Assembly: GCA_018335755.1 (NCBI GenBank) | Contig: JAGXRK010000053.1 | Span: 124,001 to 188,000, forward strand | DNA from: Ignavibacterium sp. | GTDB taxonomy: Bacteria; Bacteroidota; Ignavibacteria; Ignavibacteriales; Ignavibacteriaceae | DNA: 64,000 bases | Direction of reading: 5' to 3' | In this document: positions 50,982-60,621 of the stretch, piece after piece | Position numbering within the stretch: position 1 is the stretch's first letter | Layout of the letters: each line of letters opens with the position of its first letter | The notes under the pieces: model-generated | Database searches by the model: none | What the model was told of the DNA's origin: nothing | The model's input: only the letters and a program-made list of their open reading frames with translations | Program-made: the position numbers and the translations under genes

Positions 50982-51503
50982 TCAGTTGTTTTCTTTAGAT
51001 TTAAGTTTTTCAAGAATTAATACATAAAGAGAAATTATCAGAATCACTATTACCTGATAGAAAAACGGTGTTGAAAATAATTTGTCGGCTAATATGCCAG
51101 TTTCAATTAAAACAAATTTCATCACATAGTATATAATTTTGCTTATAATAATACTGAATACCAGTGAAGTGATTCTGCTGCTAGTTTTTGCAAACATGAA
51201 AAAAAATAGAAATACATTTATTAAAAGTTCTGTACTCAACAATCCTGATTTTATAATTGAGGGGTGAGAGGAAATTAAAAAAGAAAAAAGCGGCAATGTT
51301 AATGCAATAATAAATGTATTCCGTTTCGATGTGTGAAGCAAAGCGAATATCAAAACAAATCTCATCGGATCAAAGTAGTATAAAGGAAATGCCATCAGGT
51401 GAGAAATGGCTGGTATAAAATAAATGAACGACAAAACGATAAAATCAAAAAGCATTGTTCCGCTTATTGATTTTATGACTGGTAATCTTATTGCTTTTTC
51501 CAT
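50982..51503 (-). CDS. Multi-pass membrane protein of unknown function
   Basis: The 173-residue protein has five or six hydrophobic segments and few charged residues: SGTMLFDFIVLSFIYFIPAISH at the start, FVLIFALLHTSKRN, LLINVFLFFFMFAKTSS, and VIVILIISLYVLILEKLK at the end. I do not recognise the family. Co-transcription with the CoA-binding gene is likely. Function not assigned. Confidence 0.72.
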   Translation of the reverse strand: MEKAIRLPVIKSISGTMLFDFIVLSFIYFIPAISHLMAFPLYYFDPMRFVLIFALLHTSKRNTFIIALTLPLFSFLISSHPSIIKSGLLSTELLINVFLFFFMFAKTSSRITSLVFSIIISKIIYYVMKFVLIETGILADKLFSTPFFYQVIVILIISLYVLILEKLKSKENN

Positions 51504-51662
51504 AAAAGCCCCTGGTAAATGGACTGAAAAATAAATTTATGTACAAACATAATTTAAAAACCCTAAGCCTTCAACAGATAAATTATTCTATTAATAAGCG
51601 ACTTTTTCAGTTTCTTTTTACTAACAGGAAATTTATTTTTGACATTAATATCAGGTAATACT

Positions 51663-52586
51663 ATGAATAGAAGAGACTTCATCAGCAAATCCATAAAAGC
51701 AGGCATTATTGCCGGCTCAGCTTTGTCTATCGTTAATTATCAAAAATTATTTGGTTACAATTCATTACTAACACAAAAAGATTATAATCTCGCTGCAGTG
51801 AGGGGCGGTGAACCCGATATAATGTTTGATGAAGCTATCAAAGCTTTTGGAGGTATGAAAAATTTTGTAAAGAAGGGTCAAACTGTTGTTGTAAAACCTA
51901 ACATCGGTTGGGATGTTCTGCCTGAAAGAGCCGCAAATACCAATCCTCTGCTGGTTAATAGAATAATAAAGCATTGTTTTGAAGCCGGTGCAAAGGATGT
52001 TTACGTTTTTGATAATACTTGTGATAACTGGAAACGAGCATACTCAAATAGTGGTATTGAAAAAGCAGCAAAGGATGCAAAAGCAAAGGTTGTTTCAGGT
52101 GCAACAGAGAGTTATTACCAGAACGTTAAAATTGCCCGGGGTAAGAAACTAAAAGAAGCGAAAGTTCACGAACTCATTTTAAACTGCGATGTGTTTATTA
52201 ATGTACCTGTACTTAAGCATCATAGCTCGGCTGATCTTACTATTGCAATGAAAAACTTAATGGGAATAGTCTGGGATCGCGGTTACTGGCATAGAAATGA
52301 TCTGCATCAATGTATAGCTGATTTCACTTCATTCAGGAAACCGGATCTTAACATTGTGGATGCCTACAATGTAATGAAAAGAAACGGACCCAGGGGTATA
52401 TCAATAGCTGATGTTGTAACTATGAAGTCATTAATAGTTTCACCGGATATTGTTGCCGTTGATGCTGCAGCAGCAAAACTTTTCAGCAAAGACCCCGAAA
52501 AGGTTGCACATATAAAAATTGCAAATGAAATGAAGCTGGGAATAATGGATTTAGAAAAATTAAATATATACAGAAAAGTTATTTGA
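51663..52586 (+). CDS. DUF362 protein with twin-arginine-like signal
   Basis: From the ATG at 51663 the protein has 307 residues beginning NRRDFISKSIKAGIIAGSAL, which resembles a Tat signal (RR-x-F followed by a hydrophobic stretch); a longer frame from 51639 is less likely. The rest is DUF362: VVVKPNIGWDV at the metal-site-like loop, VPVLKHHSSADLTIAMKNLMGIVWDRGYWH, and KPDLNIVDAYNVMKRNGPRG. DUF362 proteins often pair with ferredoxin-type proteins, and a polyferredoxin gene starts four bases after the stop. Location is probably periplasmic. The reaction is unknown; an Fe-S or corrinoid role is sometimes suggested for the family. Confidence 0.88.
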   Translation: MNRRDFISKSIKAGIIAGSALSIVNYQKLFGYNSLLTQKDYNLAAVRGGEPDIMFDEAIKAFGGMKNFVKKGQTVVVKPNIGWDVLPERAANTNPLLVNRIIKHCFEAGAKDVYVFDNTCDNWKRAYSNSGIEKAAKDAKAKVVSGATESYYQNVKIARGKKLKEAKVHELILNCDVFINVPVLKHHSSADLTIAMKNLMGIVWDRGYWHRNDLHQCIADFTSFRKPDLNIVDAYNVMKRNGPRGISIADVVTMKSLIVSPDIVAVDAAAAKLFSKDPEKVAHIKIANEMKLGIMDLEKLNIYRKVI

Positions 52587-52590
52587 TCGA

Positions 52591-54153
52591 TTGAAATCAT
52601 TCACTCTCAGAAAAATCAGAATTGTTGTTTCAATATTATTCTTAATATTGTTTTCCGCTGTTTTTCTTGACATACACCATTCACTTCCTTCCAATGTGAT
52701 TAATTATTTTGTTTATTTTCAATTTGTTCCTTCAATCTTCAAGTTTTTTAATACTTATACTCTGTTAGCATCGGGGTTTATTATAGTTCTCTTGTTCGTG
52801 CTTCTATTCGGAAGAGTATACTGTTCAAGCGTTTGTCCGATTGGCACCATACAAGACATTTCATCAAACATATCTAAACGAATCAGTAAAGGAAAGTTTT
52901 ATAATTTCTCAGATGAATTCAAATGGCTTCGATACACTGTTTTGCTATTTACTGTTCTTATAATATTTGCAGGTAATCTTTTTCTGCTTAATTTACTCGA
53001 TCCTTATAGTAATGCCGGCAGAATATTTGCACAATTGATAAATCCTTTACTAATTGCTGGTAATAATTTTATTTCATCAGTTCTTGTAAGCTTTGACATT
53101 TACACAGTATATCCGGTTGACCCTAAATCATATTCATACCTTCTGGCTCTTTTCCCGGCAGTATTCCTTGTTGTGATTTTGTATTTATCATTTAATAGGG
53201 GCAGACTTTACTGCAATACAATTTGCCCTGTAGGAACATTTCTGGGTCTATTTGCAAAGCTATCCTTGTTTAAACTCAAAATAGAAAAAAGCGAATGCGA
53301 AGGCTGCGGTGTTTGTGAAACAGTTTGTAAAGCCGAATGCATTAATTTTAATACAAAAGCAATTGATGAATCGCGTTGTGTTTCATGTTTTAATTGCATT
53401 GATGTCTGTCCATCGGAAGTTATTTCATATACAAATAGCTGGAAGTATAATAATCCATCAAGCGAGGAAAAGGATTCTTCAAAGCGTGAATTCTTTTCCA
53501 AAACATTTTTATATGTATTAGGATTAACAGGCATTTCGCTTTCGCAAATAAAAGTTATTCCTGAAAAAGAAAGCACTGTTCCTGTTCACCGAAAGTTAAA
53601 CGTTTCACCTCCAGGATCAACAAGTTTAGATCATTATAACTCAACCTGTACAGCATGTCATTTATGTATCACAGCCTGCCCGACCAAAGTTTTACAGCCC
53701 TCATTTCTTGAGTTTGGCGTTTTCGGCATTCTCCAGCCATTTATGGATTTTAAGACAAGCTTTTGTAATTATGATTGTGTTGTATGCCTTGAGGTTTGTC
53801 CAACCGGAGCTATAAAAACTTTAACTACGGAAAAGAAAAAAACAGTTCAAATCGGAAAAGCAATTTTTGTAAAGGAAAACTGTATTGTAGAAACCGAAAA
53901 AAAAGCCTGCGGAGCTTGCTCTGAACATTGCCCAACCAAAGCAGTAGATATGGTTTATTTTAAAGATGAATTAAAAATTCCTGAGGTAACTGAAAAATAC
54001 TGCGTGGGGTGCGGAGCCTGTGAATTCGCCTGCCCAACATTCCCGTACAAAGCAATTTATGTCGAGGGAAATTCTATCCACAAAAAAGCTGAAAAACGAA
54101 AACCGGAACAAATCGAATTCCAGTTCGATTCTGAAGAAGACTTTCCTTTTTAA
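52591..54153 (+). CDS. Membrane polyferredoxin (NapH/CcoG-like) with multiple 4Fe-4S motifs
   Basis: The 520-residue protein has an N-terminal membrane part (helices about 8-25, 45-72, 110-130, 175-200) with CSSVCPIGT and CNTICPVGTFLG cysteine loops, as in the NapH/YccM family. Ferredoxin-like clusters follow: CEGCGVCETVC (about 236), CVSCFNCIDVCP (about 266), CTACHLCITACP (about 354), CNYDCVVCLEVCP (about 391), CGACSEHCP (about 440) and CVGCGACEFACP (about 470). It would carry electrons across or along the membrane. It starts with TTG four bases after the DUF362 gene, and the two likely work together: DUF362 may be the exported acceptor or donor (inference). The electron source is unknown. 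Confidence 0.92.
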   Translation: MKSFTLRKIRIVVSILFLILFSAVFLDIHHSLPSNVINYFVYFQFVPSIFKFFNTYTLLASGFIIVLLFVLLFGRVYCSSVCPIGTIQDISSNISKRISKGKFYNFSDEFKWLRYTVLLFTVLIIFAGNLFLLNLLDPYSNAGRIFAQLINPLLIAGNNFISSVLVSFDIYTVYPVDPKSYSYLLALFPAVFLVVILYLSFNRGRLYCNTICPVGTFLGLFAKLSLFKLKIEKSECEGCGVCETVCKAECINFNTKAIDESRCVSCFNCIDVCPSEVISYTNSWKYNNPSSEEKDSSKREFFSKTFLYVLGLTGISLSQIKVIPEKESTVPVHRKLNVSPPGSTSLDHYNSTCTACHLCITACPTKVLQPSFLEFGVFGILQPFMDFKTSFCNYDCVVCLEVCPTGAIKTLTTEKKKTVQIGKAIFVKENCIVETEKKACGACSEHCPTKAVDMVYFKDELKIPEVTEKYCVGCGACEFACPTFPYKAIYVEGNSIHKKAEKRKPEQIEFQFDSEEDFPF

Positions 54154-54321
54154 TCGATGAATATTAAAAACAAAACGTTTTAATATTTTTGTGATAATCA
54201 AATAAAGCAACCAAACTATCAGAAAATTATCATTCTTTTATCGCAAATATCCATTTCATAAAATATCCTTATTTTCTTAACTTTACCTTTAAATTACTGA
54301 ACTATAAACGATAAAATATTT

Positions 54322-55803
54322 ATGAATTACGAAGAAGATAAACCTGTTTCTTATTGTGGTATATTTGGAATTTACGGCTCTGAAACAGCTTCTCAACAAG
54401 CGTATTATGGTTTGCATGCACTACAGCATCGCGGACAGGAAGCATCCGGTATTGTTACAAGGTCTTTTAACGGCGACTGTAAAGCTCACTTTAATATTGT
54501 TAAGGGTGAAGGACTTGTTTCAGAAGTTTTTGAAGATACAACTCTGCTTAATGAAATACTTGCAGGTAATTCTGCTATCGGTCATAATCGTTATTCAACT
54601 ACCGGTTCGGCCAAATCCAGAAAAAATATTCAGCCTTTTATGGTTAACTACCGCCTTGGTAATCTTGCCATAGCACACAATGGAAACCTTACTAATGCAA
54701 AAGCTTTAAGAGAAGAACTTGTTAATGAAGGTGCAATTTTCCAAACCACCAGCGATACAGAAGTAATTCTGCATTTAATAGCCAGATCTAAACTTGAAAA
54801 TCAAATTGATCAGATACTTGAAGCAATGCGAAGAGTTGAGGGTGCATATTGCGTTACTATTCTGACAGATGATAAACTTATTGCAGCCCGTGACCCATAT
54901 GGATTTAGACCGCTTTCAATAGGCAAACTAGATGATGCTTTTATTGTAGCCTCTGAAACATGTGCCTTTGATATTCAAGCTGCATCTTTTTTAAGAGAAG
55001 TTGAAGCAGGTGAATTAATTGTAATTGATGATCAGTCACTGCAAACCGGAGAAATACAATCTTATAAAATTGCAGAACAGCCTGAACAGCAGAAGCATTG
55101 CGTTTTTGAATTTATTTATTTCTCTAGGCCCGACAGTTTTATATTTGGACATAATGTAGATAAAATGCGCCGAAAACTTGGAAAAGTTCTTGCAAGGAAA
55201 CATCCCGTATCGGATCCTGATGGTGAAAGAATTTATGTTATAAGTGTTCCGGACAGTTCCAACACTACTGCACTTGGTTATGCAAGGGAACTGGAGAAAG
55301 AGGAAATTGATGCAAGATTGGAAATCGGATTAATCAGGAGCCATTATATCGGTAGAACTTTTATTCAGCCCGGACAGAATAAAAGAGAAACCGGTGTTAG
55401 AATTAAATTTAACATAGTTAAAGGAGTTCTTGAAGGACGAACAATTGTAGTAGTTGATGATTCAATCGTCAGGGGCACAACATCTAAACAGTTAGTCAAA
55501 TTACTTCGCGAAGGAAATCCTAAATCAATTCATTTAAGAATATCCTCTCCGCCCATTATGCATCCGTGTTTCTATGGTATGGATTTTCCAAGTAGGTCAG
55601 AATTAATTGCCCATAGTAAAAACGGTAATATAGAAGAGATAAAAAATTATCTTGAAGTTGATAGTCTTGAATACTTAACTATCGATGAGATGTTAGAAGC
55701 AGTTTCTGAAGCAGGAGAAGAAAACTTCTGCACTGCCTGCTTCTCAGGTAACTATCCAACTCCTGTTGATATCAACTTTAAGAAGGAAATGTATGAAATA
55801 TAA
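54322..55803 (+). CDS. purF: Amidophosphoribosyltransferase PurF
   Basis: PurF makes phosphoribosylamine from PRPP and glutamine, the first step of purine synthesis. The 493-residue protein has an 11-residue propeptide ending at the nucleophile C12 (YCGIFGIYG), a glutaminase domain (QHRGQEASGIV, GHNRYSTTG) and a PRTase domain with VVVDDSIVRGTTS. Cysteines at positions equivalent to the B. subtilis [4Fe-4S] cluster are seen: one in QKHCVFEF, one in HPCFYGMDF and two in CTACFSGNY. This places it with the Fe-S, propeptide-containing type. The 3' end overlaps the secreted protease gene by 11 bases. Confidence 0.97.
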   Translation: MNYEEDKPVSYCGIFGIYGSETASQQAYYGLHALQHRGQEASGIVTRSFNGDCKAHFNIVKGEGLVSEVFEDTTLLNEILAGNSAIGHNRYSTTGSAKSRKNIQPFMVNYRLGNLAIAHNGNLTNAKALREELVNEGAIFQTTSDTEVILHLIARSKLENQIDQILEAMRRVEGAYCVTILTDDKLIAARDPYGFRPLSIGKLDDAFIVASETCAFDIQAASFLREVEAGELIVIDDQSLQTGEIQSYKIAEQPEQQKHCVFEFIYFSRPDSFIFGHNVDKMRRKLGKVLARKHPVSDPDGERIYVISVPDSSNTTALGYARELEKEEIDARLEIGLIRSHYIGRTFIQPGQNKRETGVRIKFNIVKGVLEGRTIVVVDDSIVRGTTSKQLVKLLREGNPKSIHLRISSPPIMHPCFYGMDFPSRSELIAHSKNGNIEEIKNYLEVDSLEYLTIDEMLEAVSEAGEENFCTACFSGNYPTPVDINFKKEMYEI

Positions 55804-58800
55804 TCTGCTTGTTCTTTTCACAGTTCTTTTTACCTCAACTTTTTCTTTTTCACAAACAACTTACTTCATAAAATATAAAGACTATGTATCAAATGAAGAA
55901 GTCGCACTTAAAGTTGCCGATCAAAAATTCAGTGATCAAATTTCAAACAGACCTTTATCATTACCACAGTTTAATTTAGATTTTTTGGCCAAAGGATTAG
56001 CCAGGGAAGAAGAGATTATTGGAAAAATTGTAAAAGTAACTTTCGATAAAGAAATTACTGAAGCTGATTTTGCATCTCTACTGGCAAACGATCTTCAAAT
56101 AGAGTACTTTCAGAAATCCAATACTTATAAGATAGACAACACACCCAATGATTCATTAGTTAACCAGCAATGGGGATTATTTAAAGTTCAAGCTTTTGAT
56201 GCCTGGAATATTACAACTGGTGCCGACACAGTGCTGCTTGCAATAATTGATACTGGTATGGACTACGAACATCCTGATCTTGTAAATAGAATTTACTACA
56301 ATACCGGTGAGATGGGAATGACTCAGCCCGGTGATCATTGCTGGAATGGATTTCCTGAAGATAAAAGATTTAATAACTGCGATGATGATAGCAATGGCTT
56401 TATTGATGATTATATGGGATGGGATTTTGTCGATCGTGTTGGATTCCCATTTGATTCTTTAGGTGGTGATTATTTGGATTGGGACAATGATCCGATCGAT
56501 GAAAACGGACACGGTACTTTTATTTCAGGTATTACAGGAGCAGAAACAAACAACATCACAGGTGTTGCGGGAGCTGCACCGAATATCAAACTACTAAATT
56601 TACGTGCATTCGACCCAGGCGGTTATGGTGAGGAAGATGATGTAGCTGCTGCTATTTTATATGCTGTTCAGGCAGGAGCAAAAGTTATTAATATGAGTTT
56701 TGGAGATAACTCATTTTCATTGGTATTACGGGATGTTATAAGATATGCCTATTCTCAAAATGTAGTTATGGCTGCAAGTTCAGGAAATTCTGGATCCAGT
56801 GCACCACATTATCCATCCGGTTATGCCGAAGTTATATGTGTTGGAAATTCAACTGATCAGGATTTTGTGGCACCAAGTTCAAATTGGGGATCTACGCTGG
56901 ATCTGGTTGCACCCGGCAGTAGTATAGTAACCACAGCAAGAAATAATAATTATGCATCAATCAGCGGAACATCTGCATCAGCACCTTTTGTAGCTGCTAC
57001 TGCTGCTTTGATTCTATCAGTTGGAAATTATACTAATGAAGAAGTAAAGCAAATAATTAAATCAACAACCGATGATATAGGCGAGCCCGGCTGGGATTTA
57101 AGAAGTGGTTCCGGCAGGTTGAATATGAAAAATGCTTTAACTGTTCTTGCTCCCGCTGAAATTAAATTCTTCCACCCTTTAATGGATTTTGCAACAGATA
57201 AAGATACCATTGAAATTATTGCTTCTGTGCTTTCTCCGTATTTTGTAAGCTATAGTCTGGAGGTAGGGCAGGGGTTAAACCCTTCTGTATGGACAAAGTT
57301 AATTGAAAACGGTATGAATCAATTTTCTAAGCAGCTAATTTTTAATTTAAATGTTTCTTCTTTTTCAGAAGAAGCTTACACATTGAGATTAATTGTTAAT
57401 CAATCAAATGGAAGAACTCTTGAAGAGAGAATTAACTTCTATATTATCCGGACTAAACCTCAGGTTTTTATCGTAGGTGATGGGCCTATTTATTATGGTG
57501 ATAAATCAACTATTCAGGCAGAGGTTTACACTAGCCAGCGTTCGATCGTTCGATTGTACTACAAAAAATTTGGAACACAGGAATTTAATTTTATTACTCT
57601 GGATGGATTTAATACCAACAATCAGTTTGTGAAACAGTTTCATTACGGATTTATACCTAAAGATCTGGTTGATCCCAATAATTTTTATGAAGTTTATTAC
57701 GAGGCAGAAAATCTTGCCGGATTAAAAACTACTGTTCTTGATTCAGCAAATAATCTTAATAATTTTATCTATAAAACTGCTGATTCACCTGATCTCGTTG
57801 CGTTTAATGAAATGCCTTTTTCACTTCCATCGGGAGTTATATTTAAGGATCCTACAAGTTTTCTTTCTAATCAGAAAAATGAAATTTTATTTCAGGAGTT
57901 TTATCCAACATCCGAATTATATTATTCTCTTTATCAATATCAGGATGATAATTTAGTCAAGATTGATTCTATTGAAGGCAGAATTCCAAGAATTTTTGGG
58001 GACTTTAATGCAAATGGTAAAAAAGATCTGATCAGTGTAATATATCCTAAAGGTTTTATTGACGAACAAACTCAAGCCGGATCATTCAATCTTCAGAATA
58101 TTATAAATGATGAAAAAGTTTATTTCCCTCTGGTTGTTGATGACCTGAACGGCAATGGTATAAATGAGCTTATCACAAATGCAGAAGATAAAGCTTATGT
58201 TATATGGAGAATTAATAGCGATCTGAGTTTAACTCTTTTGGATACTCTTTATAAAGTATATACTGATACGCTAGAGCCCGGATTTGAATTTAATAATTAC
58301 GTTTATAATAACCTAGTTGTGATTGATTCAGATGGTGATGGTAAGAAAGAAATATGGTTTGTTGATGCTGATGGGGATCTGAAAAGTTATAAACTAAATT
58401 CTGCTGGTAACTACGTAAAAGGTGATAGTTTGTTAACAACATTAAGAACTCCAAAAACAAATGCTCTTGCTGTTGGTGATTACGATGGTGACGGAACGCC
58501 TGATTTTGCAATTATTTTTCAAACTAATGCAATAGCACCAAACTATATGCTTGTTATTCTTACTCATAAAAACGGGCAGTTCAATATACTCTCTCAAAAT
58601 GTTTTTCTTGATCAATCAGCTGAGTACTTCAGTTCAACATTCACGAGAGGTTATCAATCACTAAAATTTGTTGATGTAACAGGAGATGGTAAAGATGAAT
58701 TAGTTTTGAATATATTTCCATACTCATATATATTAAAACATAATCCTGGTAGCGGCGATCAAATTATTTTTTTCGATGAGGGAACTAATAACGTCCAGGT

Positions 58801-60055
58801 TTATACAGGAGATATTAACCAAAATGGTGCTGAAGAAATTGCTTTCACATTCACAAATGGGGTAAGGTTTTTTGAATTTGCAGAATCAAATAGACCAGCT
58901 ATTCCAAAGAATTTTAGTGGCTACAGCACTGCATCAAATAATATAAAACTCACCTGGAGGGGTCAGACTGATTTTTATTATATTTATCGCGGTAATACAC
59001 GGGATGATATTGCACTTATCGATTCTGTGATACAGTTTGAATATAATGATAATAATGTTACTGATAATACTTTTTATTATTATGCTGTTCGCGCTTATCA
59101 ACAAGGTATGGCGGAACCTTTATCAGGAATGAGTAAGATATTAAAAATTTATGCGCACAAACCTGCTGAAGCAGTTTCAGTTGTAAGTAACAGTCCAGCT
59201 AGTATAATTGTAAAATTCTCAGAGAAGATGAAAAACACGATTGAAAATCTTCAATCATTTGAATTAATTGGAATGGGATATCCTGTTTCAGTTTCACCTT
59301 CAGATCAATTTTCTTATTTATTATCATTCAACAATCTTTTACCAGACGGTGAAAACAAATTATTCGTTAGTAAATTAAGAGACTTCTACAATTCACCAAT
59401 TCCGGAAGATACATTATCATTTGTCGTACAATTCTTACCCGATGTAATAGATTTTTATGTTTCATCATTTGAGATTATAAATCCTTATTTAATTAAAGTA
59501 GAGTTCAATTTCCCGGTTGATGAAAATTCAGCCAGGAACGTGAATAACTATTTCTTCGAGCCTTCAAATAAAGTTAGTGAAGTAACTGTTGATGCAAACG
59601 ACAAGAGGATTATCTATCTTGATCTTAGAGATCAGAAACCGGTTGGTTCTGTTGGTAGAGAATATGTACTTAGAATAGAAAATGTTTTGACTGATTCATC
59701 GATGCAAAATATTTTAATTAAATCCGGTGCCGGCAGTTATATAGTGCTTACCGGATTCGCAGCTGATTTATCAGATGTTTACGTTTATCCAAACCCTGTA
59801 AGAGCAGGGGAGAGCCATACAAAAATAACATTTGCAAACCTTCCGAGAAGAGCGAAGATAACTATCTGGGATGTAAATGGATTTCGAATAAACGAACTTG
59901 AAGAAAAGGATGGAAACGGCGGAATTGATTATGATCTGACTAATGAGTTCGGAGAAAAAATATCAACTGGCGTTTATATTTACAGAGTCGTAATGATGGA
60001 TGATATGAACAACGAAAAAGATGAAAAACTTGGTAAATTTGCAATCATCAAATAA
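55793..60055 (+). CDS. Large subtilisin-like protease with T9SS sorting domain
   Basis: From the ATG at 55793 (SD AAGGAAA, signal peptide MKYNLLVLFTVLFTSTFSFSQ) the protein has 1420 residues. A propeptide-like part (about 22-110) is followed by an S8 peptidase with catalytic D153 (AIIDTGMDYEHPD), H240 (NGHGTFISG) and S394 (SGTSASAPF). Further on are FG-GAP/VCBS-like calcium repeats (VIDSDGDGKKEIWFVDADGD; DYDGDGTPDFAIIF; DVTGDGKDELVLNI), a fibronectin type III-like region (about 1035-1120) and a Big_5-like domain. The T9SS type A tail reads VYVYPNPVRAGES through YIYRVVMMDD to KFAIIK. It is predicted to be a surface protease. It is sandwiched between housekeeping genes by overlaps with purF (11 bases) and pgsA (1 base). 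Confidence 0.93.
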   Translation: MKYNLLVLFTVLFTSTFSFSQTTYFIKYKDYVSNEEVALKVADQKFSDQISNRPLSLPQFNLDFLAKGLAREEEIIGKIVKVTFDKEITEADFASLLANDLQIEYFQKSNTYKIDNTPNDSLVNQQWGLFKVQAFDAWNITTGADTVLLAIIDTGMDYEHPDLVNRIYYNTGEMGMTQPGDHCWNGFPEDKRFNNCDDDSNGFIDDYMGWDFVDRVGFPFDSLGGDYLDWDNDPIDENGHGTFISGITGAETNNITGVAGAAPNIKLLNLRAFDPGGYGEEDDVAAAILYAVQAGAKVINMSFGDNSFSLVLRDVIRYAYSQNVVMAASSGNSGSSAPHYPSGYAEVICVGNSTDQDFVAPSSNWGSTLDLVAPGSSIVTTARNNNYASISGTSASAPFVAATAALILSVGNYTNEEVKQIIKSTTDDIGEPGWDLRSGSGRLNMKNALTVLAPAEIKFFHPLMDFATDKDTIEIIASVLSPYFVSYSLEVGQGLNPSVWTKLIENGMNQFSKQLIFNLNVSSFSEEAYTLRLIVNQSNGRTLEERINFYIIRTKPQVFIVGDGPIYYGDKSTIQAEVYTSQRSIVRLYYKKFGTQEFNFITLDGFNTNNQFVKQFHYGFIPKDLVDPNNFYEVYYEAENLAGLKTTVLDSANNLNNFIYKTADSPDLVAFNEMPFSLPSGVIFKDPTSFLSNQKNEILFQEFYPTSELYYSLYQYQDDNLVKIDSIEGRIPRIFGDFNANGKKDLISVIYPKGFIDEQTQAGSFNLQNIINDEKVYFPLVVDDLNGNGINELITNAEDKAYVIWRINSDLSLTLLDTLYKVYTDTLEPGFEFNNYVYNNLVVIDSDGDGKKEIWFVDADGDLKSYKLNSAGNYVKGDSLLTTLRTPKTNALAVGDYDGDGTPDFAIIFQTNAIAPNYMLVILTHKNGQFNILSQNVFLDQSAEYFSSTFTRGYQSLKFVDVTGDGKDELVLNIFPYSYILKHNPGSGDQIIFFDEGTNNVQVYTGDINQNGAEEIAFTFTNGVRFFEFAESNRPAIPKNFSGYSTASNNIKLTWRGQTDFYYIYRGNTRDDIALIDSVIQFEYNDNNVTDNTFYYYAVRAYQQGMAEPLSGMSKILKIYAHKPAEAVSVVSNSPASIIVKFSEKMKNTIENLQSFELIGMGYPVSVSPSDQFSYLLSFNNLLPDGENKLFVSKLRDFYNSPIPEDTLSFVVQFLPDVIDFYVSSFEIINPYLIKVEFNFPVDENSARNVNNYFFEPSNKVSEVTVDANDKRIIYLDLRDQKPVGSVGREYVLRIENVLTDSSMQNILIKSGAGSYIVLTGFAADLSDVYVYPNPVRAGESHTKITFANLPRRAKITIWDVNGFRINELEEKDGNGGIDYDLTNEFGEKISTGVYIYRVVMMDDMNNEKDEKLGKFAIIK

Positions 60056-60621
60056 TGTTTGAACTAAAAGAAATATATACCAAGTCTAACTTATTAAGTT
60101 TATTCAGACTTTTTCTTGCAATACCACTCTGGATATTGCTTGATGATTTCGATGAAAACAGATACTATGTATTTGCTTTGTGCATATTCACAGCAATAAC
60201 TGATATGCTGGATGGCTACCTTGCAAGAAAGTTCAATGAAGTAACTGAATTTGGAAAAGTTATTGATCCCCTGGCAGATAAAGTAGCAATGGCTGCTGTG
60301 GTTATAAAACTTTATCTTATCGGCGTAATATCACCTTTTTATTTCTTTCTGATCGTTGTCCGTGATTTACTGATTTTTACCGGCGGAATATTCGTTTCAA
60401 AAAAAATCGGCAGGGTGCTTCCTTCCAATAAACTCGGCAAAATATCTGTCTTGAGTATTGGTATAGTTTTATTACTAATACTTCTCGGACTAAATCAGGA
60501 ATTTTTCATTTACCAATTCTTTTACTATTTAAGTGTAGTTTTAATATTTGCATCGTTTGCAGGTTATGTTATTAGAGCCGCAGAATTTATCAAGAGAAAT
60601 AATAAAAATGAGTCTGTTTAA
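60055..60621 (+). CDS. pgsA: CDP-alcohol phosphatidyltransferase, probably PgsA
   Basis: The 188-residue inner-membrane protein carries the CDP-alcohol phosphotransferase signature D-x2-D-G-x2-A-R-x8-G-x3-D-x3-D in DMLDGYLARKFNEVTEFG and onward to DPLADK (about 47-74), with about five transmembrane helices. It most likely makes phosphatidylglycerolphosphate; family members using other alcohols cannot be excluded. The ATG overlaps the stop of the protease gene by one base (TAATG), and its 3' end overlaps ftsY by 14 bases. Confidence 0.93.
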   Translation: MFELKEIYTKSNLLSLFRLFLAIPLWILLDDFDENRYYVFALCIFTAITDMLDGYLARKFNEVTEFGKVIDPLADKVAMAAVVIKLYLIGVISPFYFFLIVVRDLLIFTGGIFVSKKIGRVLPSNKLGKISVLSIGIVLLLILLGLNQEFFIYQFFYYLSVVLIFASFAGYVIRAAEFIKRNNKNESV

